Assembly: GCA_020831525.1 (NCBI GenBank)
Contig: JAFIGH010000004.1
Location: 1-64,000 of the forward strand
DNA from: Opitutales bacterium
GTDB lineage: Bacteria > Verrucomicrobiota > Verrucomicrobiia > Opitutales > Oceanipulchritudinaceae
DNA: 64,000 nucleotides
Reading direction: 5' to 3'
Program-made: the position numbers and the translations under genes
The notes under the pieces: model-generated
What the model was told of the DNA's origin: nothing
The model's database searches: none
What the model saw: the letters and a program-made list of their open reading frames with translations, nothing else
Shown here: piece by piece, positions 43,014 to 51,340 of the stretch
Layout of the letters: each line of letters opens with the position of its first letter
Numbering within the stretch: position 1 is the stretch's first letter

Positions 43014-43976
43014 TCAAAAGGTCAGCACCTTCCACGCCGCCCCCTTAAGATGTCGGCTGAGGGGCATGCCCATGGGCTTGACCTCAATACCCAGCGCCGC
43101 GACTTCCTCGGCAATGCCATAGGAGTCTGCGCAAACGACACACGCCTGCACCTCGACACCGGCCTCCTGCAGCTTGGCCACGTAGGCTTGGATGTCCTTG
43201 TCGGCGACAAGCAGTCGTTGCGACGGTCCCCAGATGATGAGCCGCACTTCGGAGAACCACTCCTGCCGCATGGCCGCATGGGTGTACATGAGCGCCACGC
43301 GGTGCGCCACTTCCGGATCCCCGCTCGTCCAGAGAACGGCGAGGCGGTCCGGACCCGAAGCCGCCTCCGCAACCCTCAGCACATCCGCGCCGGAGAGCCG
43401 CTCGCGGTAGTCGGCGTCGTGGTAACTGTAGATGATCCTGCCGGAAACATCGGCCAGGAAAACCGCGGGCACAGGAAGGAGCCGGTGGGTTTGGCCCGAG
43501 GACGCTTCGAGATCGATACCGAATCCAAGAAGGCGCTCGAAACCCTCATCGTCGACGCGAAAGGCGACACCGAAGGCCTTCGCCGCTTCCATCGCACTGT
43601 CGGAGAGCAACTCGTAGCTCCCCTCCGACTCCGCCGCCGCTTCCGCCACTTTTTCAGGACGGTCCGGCGACAACGCGAAGACCCGGTAGCCGAGATCCTC
43701 AAGGGCATCCTCGATTCCGGCGAGATCGGCGAGATGTTCATTGCAGTATGGACACCACCCGCCGCGATAAAAGACAAACGCCGTGGGCTGACCACGGGCG
43801 AGCGAGCGCAGGTCGAGGGAAACCCCGTCGGCGGTACGCACCTGCGCCTGCGGCAGATGATCGCCGACGGCCAGCGGAGTTACGTCGGAGGCGTCATCCG
43901 GAATGGCTGCGATGAGCGCAACCGGCCCAACCGTCCATGCAAAACAGAAGAAAGTTCGGAGAGTAGTCACTTTCAT
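43014..43976 (-). CDS. Exported peroxiredoxin-like domain fused to a DsrE-like domain
   Basis: The 320-residue product has a signal peptide or anchor (core FFCFAWTVGPVALIAA) and so acts outside the cytoplasm. Residues of about 35-205 are an AhpC/TSA redoxin domain with FVFYRGGWCPYCNEHLADL, Cys75 and Cys78 forming a C-P-Y-C motif, then RVFALSPDRPEKVAEAA and LPVPAVFLADVSGRIIYSYH. Residues of about 212-320 form a DsrE/DsrF-like domain with RLAVLWTSGDPEVAHRVALM, WFSEVRLIIWGPSQRLLV, VQACVVCADSYGIAEEVAAL and a G-M-P-L end. DsrE domains handle sulfur on conserved Cys. A fused protein hints at thiol-persulfide chemistry in the periplasm. It follows no operon. Confidence 0.8.
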   Translation of the reverse strand: MKVTTLRTFFCFAWTVGPVALIAAIPDDASDVTPLAVGDHLPQAQVRTADGVSLDLRSLARGQPTAFVFYRGGWCPYCNEHLADLAGIEDALEDLGYRVFALSPDRPEKVAEAAAESEGSYELLSDSAMEAAKAFGVAFRVDDEGFERLLGFGIDLEASSGQTHRLLPVPAVFLADVSGRIIYSYHDADYRERLSGADVLRVAEAASGPDRLAVLWTSGDPEVAHRVALMYTHAAMRQEWFSEVRLIIWGPSQRLLVADKDIQAYVAKLQEAGVEVQACVVCADSYGIAEEVAALGIEVKPMGMPLSRHLKGAAWKVLTF

Positions 43977-44297
43977 AAAAGTTTAGGACACACGGGGTAC
44001 GTAAATATTCCCCCGCGCACCGCACCGGGGCATACAGCAATGGCGCGTTTAAGACTCGAATCAAAAAGCGCACCAACGGTATCCTGCTGTCGATAGACCC
44101 GCACTCCTGCAAGCCGGCAGCTTATCCGCGCGCCATTGGGGGCAAACCGCTCCCTCGATTTATCGTCTCCGGCCGTGCGCCAACAAAACCACGATCACCG
44201 CCAATCCGGCGAATGCCACCGCGCGCGCGGGCTCCGGACCAGAACAGCTCCCCCGTTGACGAAAGTGCCCGGCGGTGATTCCTTTCGCGGAGATACG
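43977..44297. other. Intergenic region with PEP-CTERM remnant
   Basis: This 321-base gap lies between the divergently oriented redoxin-DsrE gene and the hemolysin III gene. It holds the tail of a lost PEP-CTERM gene on the minus strand at 44160-44240 and GGAG at about 44288 serving the downstream start. The part next to the redoxin gene (43977-44060) is probably its promoter; no clear boxes are seen. Confidence 0.5.
44160..44240 (-). pseudogene. Orphan PEP-CTERM sorting signal, remnant of a secreted-protein gene
   Basis: On the minus strand a frame ending at TAA 44160-44162 encodes GPEPARAVAFAGLAVIVVLL and then AHGRRR. This is a textbook PEP-CTERM tail: Pro-Glu-Pro, a hydrophobic helix of about 16-17 residues, then a terminal Arg cluster, as recognised by exosortase. 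Upstream in this frame there is no signal peptide or body: the frame passes straight into antisense of the hemolysin III gene. The rest of the protein has evidently been lost. The remnant implies an exosortase system in the genome, though none is in this window. Confidence 0.6.
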
Positions 44298-44963
44298 ATG
44301 AAAGAGCTGCATCCAACCTCGGGATTTTCTCCCGCCGAGGAAATCGCGAACAGCATCACACACGGAGTCGGCCTTGCCCTTGCGCTTGTCGGCCTCGCCG
44401 CCGCTGTTGTTGTGGCCGGCCTGAGCGCCGATGCGCTCCTCGTCACCGCAACGGCGGTTTACGGCGCGAGCATCGTCGCTCTCTACCTTGCCTCGACGCT
44501 CTACCACAGCGCGCGGAACCCCGTATGGAAGCGGCGGTTCCTCGTTCTCGACCACAGCTGTATCTTCATCCTTATCGCCGGGACCTACACCCCCTTTGTC
44601 GTCGGGCCGCTGCGCGGGCCGGTCGGGTGGACGCTCCTCGGGATCATCTGGGGCCTCGCCGCCGCCGGGATCGCCCGCGAGTGCTTCGCGCGGAAACGCG
44701 GCGGGCCTGGTTCCGCCCTTATCTACCTTGCCATGGGCTGGCTTTGCGTGTGGGTCATCGTCCCCCTGTGGGTCAACCTCCCGCGACCGAGCTTCGTCAT
44801 GCTCTTCATCGGCGGGATTCTCTATTCTGTCGGCGTGGCCTTCTATCTCTACCGGCGCTTACCCTACCACCACGCCATTTGGCACCTCTGGGTGATGGCA
44901 GGTTCCGTCGTCCACTATTCAGCGGTGATTTATCTTCTGATCGCATGGGGCGATGCCCGCTGA
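44298..44963 (+). CDS. Hemolysin III / YqfA (TrhA) family membrane protein
   Basis: The 221-residue integral-membrane protein has seven hydrophobic segments and belongs to the HlyIII/PAQR superfamily. Conserved blocks are FSPAEEIANSITHGVGLALA, ASTLYHSARNPVWKRRFLVL, LDHSCIFILIAGTYTPFVVG and the C-terminal HHAIWHLWVMAGSVVHYSAV. The His and Asp residues in these blocks form the metal site known from PAQR receptors. E. coli TrhA is tied to membrane lipid homeostasis; a true haemolytic role is unlikely. GGAG spaced five bases from the ATG at 44298 fixes the start. It converges on the solute-binding-like gene after only 12 bases. Confidence 0.92.
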   Translation: MKELHPTSGFSPAEEIANSITHGVGLALALVGLAAAVVVAGLSADALLVTATAVYGASIVALYLASTLYHSARNPVWKRRFLVLDHSCIFILIAGTYTPFVVGPLRGPVGWTLLGIIWGLAAAGIARECFARKRGGPGSALIYLAMGWLCVWVIVPLWVNLPRPSFVMLFIGGILYSVGVAFYLYRRLPYHHAIWHLWVMAGSVVHYSAVIYLLIAWGDAR

Positions 44964-44975
44964 CATGCAGGCGCC

Positions 44976-46190
44976 TCACAAGGACAGGCATTGCCAGCGC
45001 GCGCAGGCCGCCGACGGCGTTGTTTCTCCCCGCAACAACCGGCGGATATCGGGACGGATCACCGCACGCACCGCTTTGTCAAAGGCGGGCCGGTCGTAGG
45101 GAAGGTCGAAAAAAGTCTCCGTGCTCTCCAATGCCTGCCGGAAGGGCTCCACTTTCGGATCGCGGCGTTCCGTCCACGGCCGCATGGGTGTGCAGCTTAT
45201 ACCGGGGTCTCCCCCGGGCGACAGCGCCTCCGCGCTCTCCCCGAGACGCCGTCCGTAGCCCTCAATGAACTGCAGGACGTAATGCGCCGCGACATCCTGC
45301 AGCGGACTCTTCGAATGAACCCCGACTCCGAACCCCGCCAATGCAATGCGGGGTTGCCCGCCCGCCGACGGAAAACGCGCGGCGGCATAGCGTTCGCGTC
45401 CGAGAAAACGCTCCTGCGCCGCTTTCACACCGTCGTCGTTGTGCAGCATCGTAGCGGCACGGCCTTCGTAGAAATGCCATGCAAACTGTCGGTAGCCTTC
45501 GTCTTCCGGCGCCGGCTGGCAGGCGACCGGCGGTCGGGCAAGGGAGATGTAGTCCTCCAATGCCGCGATACCCGCCGGGTCGTCAAAGCATGGTGATCCA
45601 TCGCGGTCAAAAACGGGACGCCCCGTCGCCGATGCGATGACGTTGAAGACGGTCAATTCACTGCCCTGCCCGCCCCGGAGAGAGACCCCGAAGACGCCCT
45701 CGGCGGGCCGGTGCAGCGCGCGGGCATGGCGGGCGAAGGCGTCCATCGACCATTCGCCTGCGGAATCCAGCTTCCGCGGATCCGCAAGTCCCGCACGTTC
45801 GACAAGATCGCGCCGGTAGTGGGTCCCTTGGACAAACAAGTCACACGCAAGAAAGCGGTGCGATCCGTCATACGAAACACTCAAGCGCTGGTGAGACGGA
45901 TCGTAATCCGCCTTCCGCTCCCATGCCCCCACCCATGGATCAAGCTGCAGGAGTCCGGATGGTCCGGCGAGGCGCGGCACCCAATGCGGCCAGACATCAA
46001 CAACATCCGGACCCTCGCCCGCTTTCCACGCGGCGAGGACATCCTCCACATAATTGTCGATCCCGCGCGGAATGTATTCAAACTCAAGACCGTCCTCCTC
46101 CGCGCAGAAAGCCTCACCCGCCCGCGTGAAGGCAAGCGTACGTCCGTCATTGGGATTGGAATCCCAGTAGGTCAGTTTCTTCTTCTTCAT
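44976..46190 (-). CDS. Solute-binding-protein-like protein without export signal
   Basis: The 404-residue protein has the fold pattern of family 1 sugar-binding proteins of ABC transporters: a first strand KKKKLTYWDSNPNDGRTLAF, a GPDVVDVWPHWVPRLAGPSG segment, FLACDLFVQGTHYRRDLVER and EWSMDAFARHARALHRPAEG. ARPPVACQPAPEDEGYRQFA, FYEGRAATMLHNDDGVKAA and a C-terminal helical part follow. But the N-terminus MKKKKLTYWD is a beta strand, with no hydrophobic signal, and no lipobox. Either the true start is missed or the protein is cytoplasmic. The ATG at 46190 overlaps the ADP-ribosylglycohydrolase stop by four bases, so they are coupled. No ABC permease or ATPase is nearby. Confidence 0.72.
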   Translation of the reverse strand: MKKKKLTYWDSNPNDGRTLAFTRAGEAFCAEEDGLEFEYIPRGIDNYVEDVLAAWKAGEGPDVVDVWPHWVPRLAGPSGLLQLDPWVGAWERKADYDPSHQRLSVSYDGSHRFLACDLFVQGTHYRRDLVERAGLADPRKLDSAGEWSMDAFARHARALHRPAEGVFGVSLRGGQGSELTVFNVIASATGRPVFDRDGSPCFDDPAGIAALEDYISLARPPVACQPAPEDEGYRQFAWHFYEGRAATMLHNDDGVKAAQERFLGRERYAAARFPSAGGQPRIALAGFGVGVHSKSPLQDVAAHYVLQFIEGYGRRLGESAEALSPGGDPGISCTPMRPWTERRDPKVEPFRQALESTETFFDLPYDRPAFDKAVRAVIRPDIRRLLRGETTPSAACARWQCLSL

Positions 46191-47596
46191 CCGCCCCGGT
46201 GCCAACGCTCGACCTTCCGCCATACTTCGGCATGCCGGCGCGCTAACTCTGTCATCGTCACTTTCTGAAAACCGAAAACGAGCGGTTCGACGGTGTCGTT
46301 CAGCCTTGCAGCGAGCCGTCCGCCTCTCTTGGCACCGGTCATTGCACCGACAATAGAGCCAACGGTCGCTCCGTTGCAGTCCGTATCCAGACCGGTCGCC
46401 ACGGCCTTGCACACTGCGTCATCCACCCCACCTTCCGCGTAGAGAAGAGCAAGGACGCAATAAACCGCGTTATTGATCGTATGCACCGGACTCATCCGGA
46501 GAAACCCCTCTTCCGCATCGATCCGGTCGAGCGCCGTCCACAGGTCCGGTGCGTCCGCCGCGATGTCCAACGCCCGCCGCACCCATTGCGCAAGGCGGCA
46601 CTCCGCGGGAATCTCAGACAAACCGACAGCCACCAGCTCCCGCGGATCGTCCACAACAAAGGCCGCCGCCTGCATGGCGGCGAACATCATTTCCCCGAAG
46701 ATGCCGTTGCGGGTGTGCGTCCAGCAGGCGTCACGATGCGCGAACTCCGCCGCCAGTTCCGGCTTGCCCGCACAGGCCCACGCCCAACCGTCGGCACGAA
46801 TCTGCGCGCCGATCCATTCGCGGAAGGGGTTCTTGTGCGAACGGGTAAAGTCCGGTGTGGCCCATGTGTTGGGGCTGGCGCGGTTGCCGTTGCGCAGTGA
46901 ACGATTCCAGAAATTCAAAATCGCCTGTGTCTCCGCCGTGCAGATGGCCGCATACGGAAGATGCCGCGTCCAGTGGTAGGCCACGTCAAACCACTGAAAC
47001 GCCGGTCCGGTCGACTCCAGCACTCCCAGCCCGACGAGCGTGTAGTGGATGTCGTCGTCCGGTTCCATGCAGGAAATGTGCTCGCGCGTGGAGGCATGGC
47101 AGCGTTGGATCCGGGTGCCCCGGGGCGACGCTTCTTCCGAGAAGTAGTCCGTGAGCGGCCATTCGCCCCGCGCTTCCAGATGCTCCCGGATACGGTGGCG
47201 CCCGACCGCGCGCCCGTCCTCCACCGCCATGCCAAACTCGCCGGATTCGACTGGCTTGCCCAAAGCGCACCCCGCCGCACGTCCCAACCAAGCCCCGTGC
47301 AAGCGGTCTAGCAACTCGGACGGGTCCGGTTTCCAGCGGAGATCGCGCGGCCCGTCCGGGCAGAGGGCGCGGATCGCTTCCAGCGCGTTGGGCTCGGCAG
47401 CGGCGAGCGCGGCGTCACGCGGAAGCACGGCAAGCGCATCCCAAAGTGGCCGCGCCTTCTCCACGTTCCACCGGTCTTCCTCGGTCTGCAGGGCGAGGAC
47501 CGCCGCCTCAAGCTTCGGGGGAATCTCACATCCCTCGTCGCGGCATTGTTGCATTTCCCCGCGGAGCAATTCCGCTTCTGGACTCCATCCGGCCAT
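46187..47596 (-). CDS. ADP-ribosylglycohydrolase family protein
   Basis: The 469-residue cytoplasmic protein has a family-specific N-terminal region of about 95 residues and then an ARH-type domain. LDRLHGAWLGRAAGCALGKP opens the domain, EPDDDIHYTLVGLGVLEST supplies the first metal-binding acidic cluster (D180-D182), and GLDTDCNGATVGSIVGAMTG the second. These are the two di-magnesium motifs. The middle part (NTWATPDFTRSHKNPFREWI) is unlike DraG. Family members remove ADP-ribose from Arg, Ser or small molecules; many environmental relatives sit next to sugar-use genes and may act on other N-glycosides. It is coupled to the downstream solute-binding-like gene and lies four bases after the GH88 gene. 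Confidence 0.88.
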   Translation of the reverse strand: MAGWSPEAELLRGEMQQCRDEGCEIPPKLEAAVLALQTEEDRWNVEKARPLWDALAVLPRDAALAAAEPNALEAIRALCPDGPRDLRWKPDPSELLDRLHGAWLGRAAGCALGKPVESGEFGMAVEDGRAVGRHRIREHLEARGEWPLTDYFSEEASPRGTRIQRCHASTREHISCMEPDDDIHYTLVGLGVLESTGPAFQWFDVAYHWTRHLPYAAICTAETQAILNFWNRSLRNGNRASPNTWATPDFTRSHKNPFREWIGAQIRADGWAWACAGKPELAAEFAHRDACWTHTRNGIFGEMMFAAMQAAAFVVDDPRELVAVGLSEIPAECRLAQWVRRALDIAADAPDLWTALDRIDAEEGFLRMSPVHTINNAVYCVLALLYAEGGVDDAVCKAVATGLDTDCNGATVGSIVGAMTGAKRGGRLAARLNDTVEPLVFGFQKVTMTELARRHAEVWRKVERWHRGG

Positions 47597-47600
47597 GGAA

Positions 47601-49253
47601 TCACTGTTCAGGCATCGGCCACGCGCGCAAGCGCCAAAAGCGCGGGGCCGCGCCCGGCTGCGCCGCCGACCCAAGCGGTTCGCCCTCCGCCGCACCGTGG
47701 AACGGCAAACCCGCGTCGCGCCAGTCCCGCAGGTCATCGGAGACCTCGACCTGATACACCGCGTCCGCACGCGCCGGCCAGCGCAGCATACCGGCGTCCG
47801 CATCGAAGACCACAGCGGGTGCTTCCGGAACGGACGGCGGATTGTCGCGGAGTTTTCGATACTTGAGGAGGGCGTCGACAAAGAAATAATCCCCCCAGAT
47901 GAGGCCGTTGTTGTAGGCGGAGGAGGGTTCTAGCGAGGCCGGGTGATGGTAGCCTCCTTTGCGCAGGATACTCATTTCCGGATAATCCTCTGTGGCGAGA
48001 AAGGGCGCGTCCGTCAGGCTGAAGAGTGTGCCCCGGAGCGCTTCCATGAAGGCCCCGTAGTCTGGATCCGCCGGATTCATGGCGGCAAGGAGCCGGACCA
48101 TCCCGGCGGCGGCGAGTGCGGCGGCGGAGGTGTCGTAATCCGTCTCAAAATCGACCTCGAAAGCGTAGTCAAAATCCCATGGAGGAACAAACACGCCCGG
48201 TCGCCGGTGCTCGCCGGGATAGCGGTCCGGAAGGTGATCGATATAGTAGCGGACAGCCTCGCGTGCCGCCTCAAGAACGTCCGGGTGGCGCGTGTGGTAG
48301 TAGGCGAGGCAGATACCGTAGACCCACCATCCCTGTCCGCGTGACCAAGTGGAGGCATTCGTCCAGCCTTGTTTGCCTTCGTTGAGCACAAACTCGCCGT
48401 AGGTCGGCGACGTTTCCTCCCAACCAAAATACGCCCGCTGCCATGAGCCGGCGTCGCCGGGATTGCGTCCGGCGTTCAGCGTCTGGTGAATGTTCAGGGC
48501 ATGGCGCACCGCCTTCTCGCGGAAATCGAGCGCCTCCGCATCGTCGTACGCGATCCACGATGCCCCGAGGAGCTGCTCCATATTCGGAGAATGGTCGATG
48601 AACGCGTGGAAATACCATGTGCGCGGCTCGGCGGTCGTCCGCCTGCGGTAGCCGTAGATGCCCGCCTCCTCGAAAAAGCGGCCCGTGTTCGTTTCGCGGT
48701 CGTACGGCTCCACCAGAAGGCGCGCGAGGCTCAGGATTGTCTGCCGCTGCTCCTCGCGCTCGTTCTCCGCCTGCTCCATCCAGCGGCGGAAGACGGCATA
48801 ATTGTTTACCGTCATGTCATTTCCCGTGTAGCCACGCACCGGCTCGCTCCATGTTTTCGCCCACGCCTGCCACTGCGCGCGCTGCGCCGGGTCCTCCTCG
48901 ATCTCCGCCATCATCCAGAGCAGGGCCGCGAAAGAGCCGCGCGCCCAGAAGCCTCCGTTGCCGCGCGTCGTATGCCACGATCCGTCTGGCTCACTGCGGT
49001 CGGGGGTGAGGTCGAGATTGACCGTATACTGCGGAAAATACGGGATGCGGGCGGGATCCGTCTCCGCCGCGTTGACGGCCTCAAGGAAATCCACCGTGGC
49101 CAGCATCTTCGTTCTTGCGAGATCCAGCGCAACCTCGATGCGGTCATCGAGGACAGGATCCGGGGCGAAAGCGGCATGCGATATCGCCGGAGGCATAGCG
49201 CACAGCACAAAGGCCGCGGCGGGTAGCGTAAGAAGGGGTATTCGGGTTTTCAT
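47601..49253 (-). CDS. Secreted GH88-family unsaturated glucuronyl hydrolase
   Basis: The enzyme removes the unsaturated uronic acid left by polysaccharide lyases from oligosaccharides. The 550-residue protein has a signal peptide (core LLTLPAAAFVLCAMPPAISH) and an (alpha/alpha)6 domain to about residue 440. Blocks seen are RGNGGFWARGSFAALLWMMA, FHAFIDHSPNMEQLLGASWI, STWSRGQGWWVYGICLAYYH and FDYAFEVDFETDYDTSAAAL, with acidic residues in the expected places. A roughly 70-residue C-terminal beta module (YQVEVSDDLRDWRDAGLPFH, end FWRLRAWP) follows, of a kind common on secreted verrucomicrobial proteins. It leads the minus-strand run GH88, ADP-ribosylglycohydrolase, binding-protein-like. Confidence 0.9.
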   Translation of the reverse strand: MKTRIPLLTLPAAAFVLCAMPPAISHAAFAPDPVLDDRIEVALDLARTKMLATVDFLEAVNAAETDPARIPYFPQYTVNLDLTPDRSEPDGSWHTTRGNGGFWARGSFAALLWMMAEIEEDPAQRAQWQAWAKTWSEPVRGYTGNDMTVNNYAVFRRWMEQAENEREEQRQTILSLARLLVEPYDRETNTGRFFEEAGIYGYRRRTTAEPRTWYFHAFIDHSPNMEQLLGASWIAYDDAEALDFREKAVRHALNIHQTLNAGRNPGDAGSWQRAYFGWEETSPTYGEFVLNEGKQGWTNASTWSRGQGWWVYGICLAYYHTRHPDVLEAAREAVRYYIDHLPDRYPGEHRRPGVFVPPWDFDYAFEVDFETDYDTSAAALAAAGMVRLLAAMNPADPDYGAFMEALRGTLFSLTDAPFLATEDYPEMSILRKGGYHHPASLEPSSAYNNGLIWGDYFFVDALLKYRKLRDNPPSVPEAPAVVFDADAGMLRWPARADAVYQVEVSDDLRDWRDAGLPFHGAAEGEPLGSAAQPGAAPRFWRLRAWPMPEQ

Positions 49254-49443
49254 GGCTGGGGAGAATCCGGCGGCATATGCATTCAACCGTGTCCGGATTC
49301 AGGAGAAGTATACCCCCTCGGATGGAACTCAACCATACGGATTTGCGTCTGCCATAGGCGGCTCTGCGACAAAGGAGGCGGTGTCGGCCCCTGCCGCCCC
49401 TGCCGCGTTGACGCAGCCGTCCAATGCTGTCTTTCCTCTTTCC

Positions 49444-51069
49444 ATGCGTAAGCCGAACATCCTCCTCATCCTCAATGACGACATGGGATTCTCCGACCTT
49501 GGCTGCTACGGCGGCGAGATCCGCACCCCGAACCTCGACCGCCTCGCCTCCGGCGGTCTACGCTTCACGCAATTCTACAACACGGCGCGCTGCTGCCCTT
49601 CGCGCGCCTCGCTCCTCACCGGCCTGCACCCGCACCAGGCGGATGTCGGCCACATGATCGGCAACGACCAGATCGACGGCTACCTCGGCGACCTCTCGCA
49701 AGATTCCGCGACCATCGCCGAGGTCCTCGGCAGCAGCGGCTACGCCACGCGCATGTCCGGCAAATGGCACGTCACGGGCCACCTCGACGCGCCGCACCGC
49801 AACTGGCCGTGCCAGCGCGGATTCGAGGAATACTACGGCATTCTCTGCGGCGCCGCCAGCTACTACGCGCCGAAGACGCTCACCCGCGGCAACACGCCGC
49901 TGGAACCGCCGGCGGGCGACTTCCACCTCACCGACGCCATCAGCGACGAAGCCGCCGGACAGATTCGCCGCCACTTCGCCGAAGGCACTGGAAAGCCTCT
50001 CTTCCAATACCTCGCCTACACCGCGCCGCACTGGCCCCTGCACGCCCGCCCCGAGGATGTCGCCCGTTACCGGGGCCGCTACGACGGCGGGTGGGACCGC
50101 CTGCGCGAAGAACGGCTGCGACGCATGCGCGAACTCGGCATAATCGGCGACGAAGCCGCCCTCTCCCCCCGCGACCCCACCCAACCGCCATGGGACGAGG
50201 CCGAGCACAAAGATTGGCAAGCCCGGCGCATGGAGGTTTACGCCGCCCAGATCGAGCAGATGGACCGCGGTATCGGCCGCGTCCTCGACGCCCTCGAAGA
50301 AGCGGGCGAACTCGACAACACCCTCATCCTCTTCCTCGCCGACAACGGCGGATGCCACGAGGAAATCGGCGGAGAATGGGCCAAACGACTGCCCAACAGC
50401 TGGTCTGCCCGCTCCCACACGCGCGACGGCCGCCCCGTGCGCTTCGGCAACACGCCCGACATCGATCCAGGCCCGGAAGACACCTACTCCAGCTACGGCG
50501 TGCCGTGGGCCAACGTGAGCAACACTCCCTTTCGAAAATACAAATGCTGGGTACACGAGGGCGGTATCTCCACTCCGCTTATCGTTCACTGGCCCGCAGG
50601 CATCGCCGGGCGCGGGGCGCTACGCAGCCAGCCCGCCCAGCTTCCCGACATCATGGCCACCATCCTCGATGTCACCGGGGCCGAGTTCCCCGCCCGCATC
50701 GGCGACCGCGAAATTCTCCCGCACGAGGGCTACTCGCTGCGCCCCGTCTTCGACGACAAGCCCCACTCCCGTGAGGTCCTCACATGGGAGCACGAAGGCA
50801 ACTGCGGCATCCGGCGAGGCAAGTGGAAGCTCGTGCGCGAGTACGTTCAAGCCGGCGGCCTCTCCGCCATGGGCGATCCCTCCCTCCGCCCCGGCTTCCA
50901 GCCATGGGAACTCTATGACATCGAAGCCGACCGCTCCGAACTGCACAACCTCGCCGCCGAACGCCCAGCCCTCGTCGAGGAACTCGCCGCTCTCTGGCAT
51001 GATTGGGCCGGGCGTTGCAGCGTCCGCACGTGGGACGAAATCCTCCGTCGTCGGCGTGAACAGAAGTGA
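49444..51069 (+). CDS. Sulfatase (formylglycine-dependent, S1 family)
   Basis: The 541-residue protein is a type I sulfatase. The start MRKPNILLILNDDMGFSDLG provides metal Asp residues. The active-site motif is CCPSRASLLTG, where Cys50 in C-x-P-S-R must be converted to formylglycine. GYATRMSGKWHVTGHLD holds catalytic Lys and His, APHWPLHA a further His, and ILFLADNGGCHEEIG more metal ligands. No signal peptide follows the ATG at 49444; an extended frame upstream has no signal either, so it may be cytoplasmic, which is known for some sulfatases acting on imported sugars. It is divergent from the GH88 gene (190-base shared promoter region), suggesting joint use on sulfated glycans. No maturase gene is in the window. 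Confidence 0.93.
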   Translation: MRKPNILLILNDDMGFSDLGCYGGEIRTPNLDRLASGGLRFTQFYNTARCCPSRASLLTGLHPHQADVGHMIGNDQIDGYLGDLSQDSATIAEVLGSSGYATRMSGKWHVTGHLDAPHRNWPCQRGFEEYYGILCGAASYYAPKTLTRGNTPLEPPAGDFHLTDAISDEAAGQIRRHFAEGTGKPLFQYLAYTAPHWPLHARPEDVARYRGRYDGGWDRLREERLRRMRELGIIGDEAALSPRDPTQPPWDEAEHKDWQARRMEVYAAQIEQMDRGIGRVLDALEEAGELDNTLILFLADNGGCHEEIGGEWAKRLPNSWSARSHTRDGRPVRFGNTPDIDPGPEDTYSSYGVPWANVSNTPFRKYKCWVHEGGISTPLIVHWPAGIAGRGALRSQPAQLPDIMATILDVTGAEFPARIGDREILPHEGYSLRPVFDDKPHSREVLTWEHEGNCGIRRGKWKLVREYVQAGGLSAMGDPSLRPGFQPWELYDIEADRSELHNLAAERPALVEELAALWHDWAGRCSVRTWDEILRRRREQK

Positions 51070-51275
51070 CAAGACCGTCTCACCGCACCACGCCCCTTTG
51101 CACAGTGCTCACCGGCGGCACCGACATCCCCGCCGGGAACGGCATCATCACCGCCGTCGAAGGCGACCGTATCCACCTGCAGCCGGATAACCGCGACAGC
51201 TGCCCGCACGTGGCCGAGCGGAACGCCCCCTTCTTTACTGAAACAATGGAATACTGCTCGCGCCACCGTCATTGA
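51066..51275 (+). CDS. Possible short gene or gene fragment after the sulfatase
   Basis: A 69-codon frame begins with GTG overlapping the sulfatase stop (GTGA) and encodes CTVLTGGTDIPAGNGIITAV followed by EGDRIHLQPDNRDSCPHVAE. The V-L-T-G...I-I-T-A-V-E-G-D-R-I-H-L-Q-P pattern looks like beta strands of a larger enzyme or beta-helix protein rather than random shadow, but there is no complete domain. It may be a coupled small gene or, more likely, a decayed fragment. Confidence 0.3.
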   Translation: MTRPSHRTTPLCTVLTGGTDIPAGNGIITAVEGDRIHLQPDNRDSCPHVAERNAPFFTETMEYCSRHRH

Positions 51276-51340
51276 ATGTTTTACGACCATCAGAATGGGT
51301 CTATGCGCGGATCCGGCGCATGTCTGACACCATCCTATCC

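Noticed and set aside
44122-44316. A 64-codon minus-strand frame overlapping the PEP-CTERM remnant
   Set aside because: It is in another reading frame, Arg-rich and without structure; only the frame ending at 44160 encodes the sorting tail.
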